A DNA stretch of 64,000 nucleotides from Chiridota heheva (lineage: Eukaryota > Echinodermata > Holothuroidea > Apodida > Chiridotidae): the NCBI GenBank assembly GCA_020152595.1, contig JAIGNY010000690.1, positions 688,501 to 752,500 of the forward strand. The letters are read 5' to 3'. The notes beneath the pieces were generated by a model. The model worked only from the letters and a program-made list of their open reading frames with translations. It had not been told where the DNA came from and searched no databases. Of this stretch, positions 11,258 to 21,420 are shown piece after piece. Each line of letters starts with the position of its first letter. Positions within the stretch are counted from its first letter, which is position 1. Position numbers and translations under genes: made by a program.

Positions 11258-12274
11258 CCCTTACTCTACCAGGGCTTTAAAAATAGCGATTTTCTTTCGT
11301 TACAAGTTTGGTTGGAATAGATGCTAAGATATTTATCTTTTGAGTAATCAAAACCAATTTAGGAAATATTGGACAAAATTATGCAAATTAAGCAATTTTT
11401 GGCTAAATTTGGTCAACAAATGGTCAATCTTTGCAGAAGTATAACTTCTTGTCAGTATTGAAAACAGAGATTTGTGTCACATATTTAGATTGTTTTTTGA
11501 AATTTCCTTTCCAATGATACTCATCTATGATTTTAAGAAAGAAAGGAAAGATTAAAACGCATCAAAAATGATAAAAGTCAAACGTCCCCTGAAAGCTGCA
11601 GCAGAAAAATAATTACACAGCGGTCACGGCGAGACTCGAACCCAGAGCGCTCGCGCGCTAGTCGCGTACATTTCCTCTGCACCACGTAGTCGTTCAAATT
11701 GCAGAGGTGTAATTTTGTTCTTATAGGATAGCTTCTAAATAGAGGGGGGTATGCCTTTATTTATATATCAAATGAAAGGAAATTTCCAGCGCTTTCGCAC
11801 GGCGGTTCAACAAAGCATGCGTGATGTAAGGTTTAGATTACACGATTTTTTGAAAAAAACGTGTCAAAAATGGCAGAAATTCATGAAATTTTGAAGAAAT
11901 TTCTCCAGAACAAAAGATTGGACGTAGGGATTATAAAAATTATACCAGAAACCAATACTATCATGTCTTAGGACTTGCGTGTTTGATTTTGAAGCAAAAA
12001 TGTGATCTTAAAATTATCGTAAGATGTAAAAGAGAAAAATAAAAAAATTGAATTTTTTTTAGCAATTACTGAGTTTTACCCTTTTTCGATGTAATTTTTC
12101 TAAAAATTATGTAATATGACCCCTATAAAAAAGTTTCATTTTGTGAAAGAAATATCCGAGTACTTTAAAATGATACCAAGATTACTCTTATAGGTCTGTG
12201 TAAAGTCCCGATTTTATTTTTAGAAAACGGTGGTTTGAAAAAGGCGATACTATAGCCGCGTGGTAGAGTAAGGG
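11258..12274 (+). mobile_element. Family P piggyBac-like TTAA element, copy 1
   Basis: It starts CCCTTACTCTACCAG and ends GTGGTAGAGTAAGGG, an inverted pair, with TTAA immediately outside at 11254-11257 and 12275-12278. TTAA duplication and CCC-starting tips are the signature of the piggyBac superfamily. It is 1017 bases with no transposase. A tRNA-like segment lies at 11622-11690 on the minus strand. A second, inverted copy is at 18125-19183, and 101-base relatives are at 35586-35929. Confidence 0.85.
11622..11690 (-). other. tRNA-like Pol III promoter segment within P1
   Basis: On the minus strand, TGGTGCAGAGG (complement of 11674-11684) fits the A-box consensus TRGYNNARNNG exactly. GTTCGAGTC, within 11631-11642, fits the B box GWTCRANNC exactly. 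Spacing is about 35 bases, as in tRNA genes. The T-stem is imperfect and no clean acceptor stem forms, so this is a tRNA-derived relic rather than a tRNA gene. The equivalent region of P3 (about 18695-18770) retains it in decayed form, so it belonged to the ancestral element. Confidence 0.65.
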
Positions 12275-12388
12275 TTAATATCTCCTTAATGGAATAAGAT
12301 TTTTGAATGCTTTCTTCACCATTTTGTTTCTTTTGAAGTCCTCTTTTATATAAAAGGGACTTGCTTGACCTCTAAACTAATCCTTTAA
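12275..12388. mobile_element. Family F right-end fragment, copy 3
   Basis: This is the last ~110 bases of an F element, from TATCTCCTTAATGGAATAAG to CTAAACTAATCCTTTAA. It follows P1 directly. Before P1 inserted, the tip of F2 would have abutted this second right end, so either F2 had a tandemly duplicated tip or a partial second F lay beside it. Confidence 0.75.
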
Positions 12389-12777
12389 AGCAACACGTTG
12401 ATAAAACGTAAGGGTATTATCCTTTGCCAATTTATGCAGATATTTTAGGAGAAGTGATTGCATTAAAGGCCTTCCACATTTCTTAATTAATTTTGTTCAA
12501 AAAGACCCAGAAATATTTCAAACTCAATATTGGATTACAGGTGAATTGGAGCATACAAAAACATAGAATTGAGATCATTTGAAAAACGTATAATGCAATA
12601 CATAGTTAGAAGGATGGGGAGAGGGGAAAAGGGGAGTGGGGGTGTTCTTGCCCTGACTGGGGCTAATAACAACACTTGTAAAATCTGTTGATACTGTATA
12701 TTACCAAGTTCGAATAGACAATAGTTGTATTTTTTTTTAAACCACTGCACTTAAAAATTGAGTACGCATTGGAAACA
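12389..12777. other. No gene seen
   Basis: The stretch holds a G-rich patch (GGGGAGAGGGGAAAAGGGGA near 12616) but no recognisable gene or element. Confidence 0.5.
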
Positions 12778-12853
12778 CCTACTCCCAAAGGTACACCCAA
12801 CATGACTCCCAAAGGTACACCCAACATGACTCCCAAAGGTACACCCAACATGT
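12778..12853. repeat. 24-base tandem repeat, three units
   Basis: ACTCCCAAAGGTACACCCAA plus CATG occurs three times, nearly identical, just upstream of an L retrotransposon. Confidence 0.9.
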
Positions 12854-12899
12854 CCCCTAAGGCATCCTCCCCTTCCCCCCCCCCCACCCACTCTCTTTA

Positions 12900-15290
12900 T
12901 CCTCATAATTAACAGCATCACCAAAACTCTCACCCCCAACATCAAAAGCCCCCTCTATGTTGACGATTTCACTATCTACTCATCCTCCCCATGCTTCCAT
13001 ACTCTCTAAAATAATCTACAACACTGTCTGGACAGTCTGGCTCACTGGAGCGACTTCAACGATTTCAACTTCTCAAAAGACAAAACTGTTCTCTTCCATT
13101 TCAACAACAACAACTTCTTCCTCCTCTGCCGCAATCTGCATCTCAAAGGTTCCGTAGTCCCTAGTAAAGACAGTTCTCGCTTCCTCAAAATCACTCTCTA
13201 CTGTAAACTTTCCCCCACATCAACACCCTCAAAACCAAATGCCACAAAATCCTCAATTTCCTCAAGGTCCTCTCAAGCACTGACTGGGGAGCAAACCGTC
13301 TCCCCCTGCTCACCTTATACCGCTCCCTCCTCAGATCCAGGCTGGACTATTGCAATTTCATCTTCGCCTCCGCCCGCAAATTTTACTTGAAACACCAGGA
13401 GGCCACTGAGAACACTGCCCGAAGACTTTGCCTTGGTGCCACTCACACCTCCATGTTGAAGCCAACGAACTCCCCTTCGACCTTCGGTGTACGAAAGCTG
13501 GCCTCCTTTGCATCCCCACTGATCAACGAAACCCTTGCTTCCATTTCATCAGCAATCCCTCCTTCACCAACTTCTTTTAATCTCAACAAACGCATTCCCC
13601 CACCTTCTAGGATCCACAGACCTGCCAAGTAGTACGATTTTGCCGTATTTAATACAGGAAAATGTTGGGAATACGATTGTACATTTTGGCACCAGAATAC
13701 GTTTTATTTATTTATTTATTTTTATTCATTTATTCTTTTTTTTTTTCTTTCTTTTTCACTCATACTTTTTACGCTCAGTTGGCGTTCATGTCCTCTTGAA
13801 GGATTTTTTTGCCTACTTAACCGATTCAGAATACGATTTATAACCATTTTCAACACTTGACAAGTTTCTGGGGCATACGCAAAGCCCTTGCCAATTGTTT
13901 ATTTTTATTTTTTTATTTTTATTTTTTAATATTATTTTATTTTTTTGTTGGTTAAATACATTTTAACCACTACATAATCTGACATTAAATAGCCACAGTA
14001 AACCTTTGTTTTGTACATTTTGTTTGAAGAGTATAATTTTTTTTATCAAAAATACAACTTTTGTTCCAGAATACATTTTGGTGATCCTAAAGGTTGGCAG
14101 GTCTGGATCCAGATGTACTTGCACTTCTCCAAAGCCAACAACATTTTTTTGATTGCCAGACACACCATCCCACCTACACCCACCTGGGCTATTCACCCCA
14201 CCAAGGTTTACCTTGATCTTTCTTCCTTCACGAAAGCTCTCCACAATCCAGCCTTCTTCCACTCCAAATACTGTCAACTCAGTAGACATTTCCATGACTA
14301 CTCCTTCCTCTTCACTGACGGCTCCACACGGGAAGGCTCCTTTGCAGTCGCCACCGCCTGCCCTGGCTTCACCCTCTTCTTGGTTGCCCGACGCACCTCT
14401 ACTCTGCAGAGGTGAAGGCCATCCTCCTAGCCTTAAACTTCATAGAACTCTTTTTCCGCGCCTGTCTCGGCATCTTCTCTGAGTCTAATTTCGTTCTCAC
14501 TGGCATCCTTAACATGCTCTGGCCCAACCCTCTCATGCTACAAATCCGTAACAAACTCCACACTCTTTTCTCCCTTTGAAAGAAAATTTATCTTTTTCTG
14601 GATTCCCAGCCATGTCGCCATCCCTGGCAACGAGAGAGCTGACACAGCCGCCATCAAAGCTCTGTCAAATAACATCTCTCTTTTTCCTATTCTACACTCA
14701 GACCTCGGTCGTTCCATCTCGAACTACATCAACAAAATCTGGCAAAACTCCTGGAATTACGAAACCAGTAATAAACTTCACACCATCAAACCCAAAGTCA
14801 GCCCAACACCCCTCTGCATAGTTGCAACCGCAGGGAAGACATCGTTGTCACCCGCATCTGCCTTGGCCACTCCTTTCTTACTCCCATCTCTTATCTGGCT
14901 CCCCTGCCCCACTTGCAGCATCGATCTCTCCATCAAGCATATTTTTGTAACCTGTCCCCTATACCAGAATTCCAGATCTCTTCTCTCCTCACTCTCCTCA
15001 ATCTCGGACCCATTCGAAAACAATTCTTCCTCAAACGTCATCAACTTCTTTCACAACAACAACCTCTTCCACCACATTTAATCTGCTCCCCTCCTCCCCT
15101 TTTACACCTAACCTTACACACCCCTTTCTTTTTACCTAAATTTGTCTCCCACATTCAGCTTTTCCCCTTTATCTCCTTTACAAACCTTCCATCTCCTTAT
15201 TATCCTAAGTCTTACACCATTATTTATTAACACCCTTTTGGCACATTTGACTCTTGACTGTTGCAGTGCCATTAAACATCAACAAACCAA
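12900..15290 (+). pseudogene. Family L retrotransposon, 5'-truncated copy with RT and RNase H remains
   Basis: It opens inside reverse transcriptase: PNIKSPLYVDDFTIYSSSP near 12930-12985 contains the YVDD catalytic box. The thumb region (DWGANRL, LDYCNFIFASARK) follows to about 13610. After an inserted element (13617-14105) come RNase H motifs: LFTDGS near 14320, SAEVKAILLALNFIE near 14410-14450, and WIPSHVAIPGNERADTAA near 14600-14655. The third RNase H motif reads FSES where FSDS is usual. The C-terminal Cys/His motif (CPTC...HIFVTCPLY) is near 14905-14970. The 3' end lies near 15290 with a CATCAAC/CAAA tail. Several frameshifts make it inactive. It resembles jockey/I-group LINEs carrying RNase H; the clade is not certain. 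Confidence 0.85.
13617..14105. mobile_element. Small TIR element inserted in the L copy
   Basis: The left end CAGACCTGCCAA and right end TTGGCAGGTCTG are perfect 12-base inverted repeats. GATCCA occurs directly outside on both sides (13611-13616 and 14106-14111). The 489-base interior is A+T-rich with poly-T runs and no coding signal, and interrupts the L retrotransposon between its RT and RNase H regions. The tips look hAT-like, but the visible duplication is 6 bases rather than 8. Confidence 0.7.
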
Positions 15291-16030
15291 ACTAAACCTT
15301 AGAAATTGTGCCTTGGGGGCTTTTCGTCCTCCCCCATTACAAATGTTCATATGTAAGTAAGCAAATTATAAACTCTCTGAGGCAGGCTCCCACAAAATCC
15401 TTACTACCCAACAACCCTGCTTGATTCATCAACCTCTTTAGCAGTAATAAATTAGCCATCCCTACTTCTGGCAGTGAGGAAAAACCTCGCCTGAATGCAT
15501 CAAATATCAACAATATCGTAGAAAACTATCTCTAGAGGAATCTTGTTGAGTATTGAGAGTATCTTGAGACACCTACTGTATCCCATGATATTCCATAACT
15601 AGTTCATGCAACATAAGAGGAACTTTTCAAACTATCCTTTTAATCTGCAGTATATTGATTGATTTAAAGCTAGTAAAATAGATGGTGGCTGACTATGTCA
15701 ATCAAAACAACACTCTGAGGATTGCGATTGTGTTTTTCCCTTTTTGAGAAAAGAGAAGCAATTATTTTAATCCTCTCCTACTGTTCATAGAATAAATATA
15801 ACCAGTTTGTTATATTTTTAGACTCCGAATCAGTTTGTCAGTGCATCCAAGAGATAAATTGGGATAACTCCTCTACTCCGAAAAGCTTCATTTTGACATT
15901 ATGCTCCTTTGAAGATCAAAGTATGCATTCTCTAATCGAATCAAGTGAAATAACCTGTAAAATTAAATCTAATCTAGCCTAGAGCCTCATCTGGGGTGCT
16001 TAATATCGTGTACTTACTGTAATTGGATGA
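15291..16030. other. No gene seen
   Basis: The stretch is A+T-rich non-coding sequence between the L element and the 20-base array, and no repeat family was recognised in it. Confidence 0.5.
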
Positions 16031-16405
16031 GTGCAGAACTACCCTGGAGTGGACAGAACTCTCCTAGAATGGACAGGACTTCCCTGGAATATACAGGACT
16101 CCCTGGAGTGGACAGGACTCCTCTGGAGTGGACAGGACTCCTCTGGAGTGGACAGGACTCCCCTGGAGTGGACAGAACTCCCCTGGAGTGGACAGGACTC
16201 CCTGGAGGAGACAAGATTCCCCTGGAATGGACAGGACTCCCCTGGAATATACAGGACTTTCCTGGAGTGGACAGGACTCCCCTGGAGTGGACAGGACTCC
16301 TCTGGAGTGGACAGAACTTCCCTGGAGTGGACAGGACTTCCCTGGAATGGACAGAGACTTCCCTGGAATGGACAGAGACTCCCCTGGAGTGGACAGGACT
16401 CCCAC
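16031..16405. repeat. 20-base minisatellite, about 18 units
   Basis: The unit is CCCCTGGAGTGGACAGGACT with frequent C/T and G/A changes (GAATATACAGG, GGAGGAGACAAG). One- and two-base length changes shift the frame, so overlapping open frames appear in several registers on both strands without indicating a gene. Confidence 0.95.
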
Positions 16406-16967
16406 TCATCACATGTGTGGACAGGTGTTCATTTGCATCAGTGTCAAAGCGCAACCATTCTTGCTCACTGAGTGTTTTCTTGGGAGACTAGGACTCCTGA
16501 CCGTTGGAAACTGTGTCAAAGGACTAGAGATGAGACATCTCGTTAGTTGTAAAAACCTGCTTGATCGAACATTTTCAAAATAGATAAATAAAAACCATCA
16601 ACTAAACTACAGTGTTATTTATTGTTTAAAAAACAATTGTGTCGAAAAGCTTTCCATTTCCTATTCCTAATAACCCTTGGAACCAACTTTAAGATAATTC
16701 TCTAAATTTTCTATGTCAATGTTTTGCTGGAAAATAAATGATCAGTTACTGTAATTGAAAACTGAAATATGTAGAAAAATAATTTAAAGATATTTGGACA
16801 GCCTTCTTCCCACTGCGTCATAAATGTTGTATACATTAAAACATCCCCACACCACACCATTACTTGAAAACTAAACATGCTTTATTACTTTAGAATTTTT
16901 TTTGAGTAAAGCCTGTTATACTCTGGAGGTATTTCTATTAGACGATTAAACAAAAACAATGGTTTCT
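16406..16967. other. No gene seen
   Basis: The stretch is A+T-rich sequence with no recognisable element or coding signal. Confidence 0.5.
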
Positions 16968-17385
16968 GGATCACACTCACCTCACTCATTCCCACCTCCT
17001 TATTGGCTCCCCTCAACCCCTCTGCAACAATTGCCATTGCACCCTCACAGTCCACATTCTCCTTGCTTGCCCCCTGTACAACCTTCCAGAGCTTCCCTCG
17101 CTCCCCACAACTCAATTGCCTAGTTTTTCCAGAAAAACCCTCAGGTTAAAATTATCTTCTTCCTTCATCATGCTTCCCTTTACAACCATATTTAGTGCTC
17201 CTCTCCCACCCCCCTCTCTCTACTTTGTTTTTTCACCCATGCACTTCGTCTCTTGATCCCAGCTTTCTGACTTCTAGTTCTTGAAATCTCATTCTCCCCC
17301 TGTTTTCTTTCCTTCCTACCTCTAGAATGATCTAACCTCTTAGGCACAATTTAACCCTCTTTGTCGTGAAGCCGTCATCAAACAA
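16968..17385 (+). mobile_element. Family L 3'-end fragment
   Basis: It matches the last ~420 bases of the L copies at 1-636 and 21421-23396, starting at the CACCTCACTCATTCCCACCT region and ending GTCATCAAACAATTGAACC. It is severely 5' truncated with no intact frame. Confidence 0.8.
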
Positions 17386-18124
17386 TTGAACCCCAAGCCT
17401 CCACAATTCCATGATTTGGTATTATGCATGAATAAACTGGATTGAAAGGTGTGCTTTGCTGCCCTCACATGGCAAGTTGAATGAACTTTCACACCACAAA
17501 CTGTTTATTTTGAACTTGTTACTGAATAGGCATGGCACTGATTAAGATAATTTGATGTTGTTGTGTAACAAGATTATAACATTGAAACTTACTTATAATT
17601 AAACCTGACATTCCCCATTTTACTTATGTTTGGAATTGTAAATCAGTTGAGCATACTGCAGTCTAGTGAAGCATACAAAGATAAAAGAAATTTCTATTTT
17701 AAGGATGAGTCTTAGATTATTGCATATAGTAATTTATGTTGCTTACAGTGACTAAGAATTACAAAGTTGCAACTTTGTGTAGCAACCAAACATTTGTCAT
17801 TTAGGCCACGTCGACAATTCGTTGAGTAGCTACTGTAGGACTTGTTGTTGGGCCTGCAGAAGCGTTACAGGAAGCAAATAAGTATTTAAGAGTGACGTAG
17901 CCAGGGGCTAGAAGATGGCAGGGACATTAGTAATGTTTTTAAGCTTACTGTGACATTGACCTGTCATAGGTTATGACCTTTCAATTTTGCATAGTGGATG
18001 CAGATGAAAACCAGATACTGATGTAGCCTTAAAGCGAAACAAATTGTTATGACAGGTTATGACATGATTCTTTTAAAGGAATAGTCCTATGAATTTCATT
18101 TTAATTAATACGACAGAGAACTAA
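17386..18124. other. No gene; short family G-like tip near 18075
   Basis: TTTTAAAGGAATAGTCCTATGAA near 18075 looks like a G-family tip and lies directly beside P3. The rest shows nothing recognisable. Confidence 0.4.
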
Positions 18125-19183
18125 CCCTTACTCTACTATGCGAAGATAGTATCTCCGTTTTGAAACCACTTTTTTCTAAAGATAAAATCAAGACTTTACC
18201 AAAGTCCTATAGGAGTAATCTTGGTATTGTTTTAAAGTACTCGGATATTTCTTTCCCAAAATGTAACTTTTTTATAGGGGTCATATTACAGAATTTTAAG
18301 AAAAAGTACCTGAAAAAAAGGTAAAACTTAAAAATTGCGAAAATATTTACAACAAATGTTTTTTACCTCTTTCAGATCGTACAATAACTTCAAGTTCACA
18401 TTTTTGCTTCAAAATCAAACACGCAAGTCCTAAGACAAGATAGTATTGGTTTCTAGTCTAATTTTTATAATCCCTACCTGCAATCTTTTGTTCAAAATTT
18501 CATGAATTTCTGCCATTTTTGACCCGTTTTTTTCTTTAAAAAATCGTGTACCCAAAGCGTACATTGCACATGCTTTGTGAACCGCCGTTCAAAAGTGTTT
18601 GTAATTTCCTTTCATTTGATATATAAATAAAAGCATACCCCCTCTATTAAGAACCTTTCCTATAGGAATTATATTTCACCTTTTCAATTTGAACGACTAA
18701 GCAGTTCAGAGTAAATGTACACGGCTAGCACGCAAGCGCTCCAGGTTTGAGTCTTATAATGACCTCTGCATAATTATTTTTCTGCTGCAGCTTTCAGGGA
18801 TCTTTTGACTATAAACATTATTGGTGTTTTTTCATCTTTTCTTTCTTTTTAAAAAATATAGATTAGCATCATTGGAAAGAAAATTTCATAAAGAATCTAA
18901 ATATGTAACAGAAATCTCTGTTTTCAATATTGATAAGAAGTTATACTTCTGCAAAGATTGACCATTTGTTGACCAAATTTATCCGAAAATTGCGTTGCAT
19001 ATTTTTGTCCAATATTTCCTAAATTGGTTTTCATTACTCGAAAGATAAATATCTTGGCCTCTATTCCAACCAAACTTGTTTAGAAAGAAATGAAAGGAAA
19101 GTTGTCAAAAATGCACATAAAAAAAAAAAAGTTATGAAAATTGGGCTCGCTTTTTTTAAAGCCCTGGTAGATAGAGTAATGGG
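18125..19183 (-). mobile_element. Family P piggyBac-like element, copy 3, inverted
   Basis: It begins CCCTTACTCTACTATG and ends CCTGGTAGATAGAGTAATGGG, imperfect inverted tips. Blocks of P1 occur here in reverse complement and reverse order (for example the AGTCCTATAGGAGTAATCTT region near 18205 and CCATTTGTTGACCAAATTTA near 18961). The TTAA flanks have decayed to CTAA and TAAA. It is about 1059 bases with no coding capacity. Confidence 0.8.
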
Positions 19184-19261
19184 TAAAAAACAAATTGATA
19201 TTAAAACCATGTAGATATCTTATTTGTTTTGGGAGTTATTACATTTTAAATATTTCATTGG

Positions 19262-19332
19262 TGTGACTGCGGTGTTACTACGGTGTGTGTGACCGCGGTG
19301 TGATTGCGGTGTGACCGCGGTGTGACCGCGCA
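19262..19332. repeat. ~11-base GC-rich tandem repeat
   Basis: Copies of CGGTGTGACCG with variants (CGGTGTTACTA, CGGTGTGATTG) recur about six times, an island of high G+C in A+T-rich DNA, ending just before element H-c. Confidence 0.8.
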
Positions 19333-19355
19333 GTATCAAATGTGATGTTGTGAAG

Positions 19356-20402
19356 TAGAGCTGTGAACGTTTAGGGATTTTAGTAAACGTGTACACGCCC
19401 AAAAAAGCGAGCGTGTATCGTGTACACGAGTTTAGTACCGTAATTTTCGGAAATACACCAAAATTGCTCCAAAACTACGGGGCGAAGTAAAAAAATCGCG
19501 CAACTAGTATGGCAAAAGTACTGACTGCATTGCCTAAATAGACGCTGAGTTTTGCTTTCCAAATCGTAAAAAGTTTACTTCTACAGTACAAATCATCATT
19601 TTTATGGAAAATATGCATGGAAATTCAGTTTAGAAAGAACAGATAACTTCCTTTCAATGTCATTTAAACTCAACATCGCGTAACTTGTTTGTCCTATTCG
19701 CTACGGCTTTCAAAGTTCTGTGAAAATCTTGCATACTGAGGCCTATGATATACCTCGCCGTAAAACATTTCAAAACTACGCCACCACCACCAGGAAGTTC
19801 TAAAATATCAGTCCTCTCGAAAAAATGGCCGCCTTCTTTGCGAAGCATGCAGAATTTCAGCTTTGTTAAAACCTTTTTCTGTTTATTTATTATGCAATAT
19901 TTTTTCTTTCTTGCAAAATTTATTTGACTCATCAGGTAATATTTACATGTAAATGTACTGATTGTCACGATTCAAGTGTTTTTTGGTCTATGAAACGGGC
20001 CTTGATTGCGTGGGATTTAAAGCCTTATGGCCTAACGTTAGGCCTATTGTTAGTTTCACTGTTTACTGCTGCACATTCGCGGTGCATTTTACAAGTTAGA
20101 TTACTCAGTTTTCGGCGAAATCAAAGTGCATAATATCCCCATTCATTGGTGATTACTGCGCATTTGTGATTCGCACATTTAAAAAAGATTATGCTAATCG
20201 GGTTTACAGTTTGTAAAAAAATCATTGATTGGAATTTTGTCAGCCAAATGTGTGTGTGATTTGAATCATGAATATTGATTTTCAACGGCAAGGCACTAGG
20301 CCTATAATGTATGAAAAACGATTACTCGCAATGAAGTATTTAGTAAACGTTTACAAGATTTGCGAGCGTGTAGCGAGTACACGCTAAACGGTCACAGCTC
20401 TA
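19356..20402 (+). mobile_element. Family H hAT-like element, copy c
   Basis: It runs from TAGAGCTGTGAACG to GGTCACAGCTCTA with a perfect 8-base duplication TTGTGAAG at 19348-19355 and 20403-20410. It is 1047 bases. Copies b and c are highly similar throughout, suggesting recent spread. The minus-strand open frame of copy b is extended here to 102 codons (19660-19968) but shows no transposase motif. Confidence 0.92.
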
Positions 20403-20410
20403 TTGTGAAG

Positions 20411-20807
20411 GCAGATCCAAGTCAGATCTTACTGTATGTATTTCTATAAAACAAAACAAGGTTTTATTTTACTTACGAATGTAAGGTCCATGAGCAGATG
20501 GGCAAAACACGTTCTCATAAAGTGTATGTTAAAATGCAAAAATTCAACAAAATATGATTTCAGTAATTTTGAAAGTGGCAATTTAATTTTAAAATACACA
20601 CAAATAGTCCTCCATCATAAATATGAAATTGAAAATTCACAGAAGTATTTCTTTAACAAAAAATTGGAAGGAACATATCAAAAAAATAAAATCTAAAGTT
20701 GGTAAAAGTCTTGCAATAATGCATAATTTAAAAGAGGTATTAGCAGTGAATGAAGTCTATGAAATTTCTTTACAATTGTTTACTTTTTCCGTACATTGAC
20801 TATTCAA
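20411..20807. other. No gene seen
   Basis: The stretch is A+T-rich sequence between H-c and the left remnant of H-d. A short open frame here has no recognisable similarity. Confidence 0.5.
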
Positions 20808-21409
20808 ATTACACACATATTCGGCTGACAAAATTCCAATCAATGACTTTTTACAAATTGTAAACCTGATAAGCATAATCCTTTTTAAATGTGAAAATCA
20901 CAAATGTGCAGTAATCACCTATGAATGGGAATATTATGCACTTTGATTTCGCCGAAATCCGAGTAGACTAACTTGTGAAACACACCGTGATTGTGCAGCA
21001 GTAAACAGTGAAACTAACAATAGGCCATAATAAGGCTGTAAATTCCACTCAATCAAGGCCTGTTTTACAAGCTGTTGAATCGACCAACAAACACAGTCAA
21101 AATACTTACATCGTGACAATCAGTACATTTACATGTAAATATTACCTGATGAGTCAAATAAATTTTGTAAGAAAGAAAAAATATTGCAAAATAAGCAAAC
21201 ATAAAAAGGTTTTGACAGAACTGAAATTCTAGGTGTTTCGCAAAGATGGCGGGCATTTTTTTCGAGAGGACTGATATTTCAGAACTTCCGGGGTGGTGGC
21301 GTAGTTTCGAAATGTTTTACGGCAAGGTATAGGCCTAGTATACAAGATTTTTAGTGGAACATTAGAAGCCGTAGCGAGTAGGGCAAAAATAGTTACGCGG
21401 TGTTGAGTT
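20808..21409 (-). mobile_element. Family H element, copy d, left part (inverted)
   Basis: Reading in reverse complement, it matches H-c from the GTGTGTGATTTGAAT region back toward its 5' half. The outermost ~150 bases of its 3' end are missing. It stops at TAAATGACATT (21410-21420), where the L retrotransposon begins. The remainder of this element is at 23408-23691. Confidence 0.8.
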
Positions 21410-21420
21410 TAAATGACATT

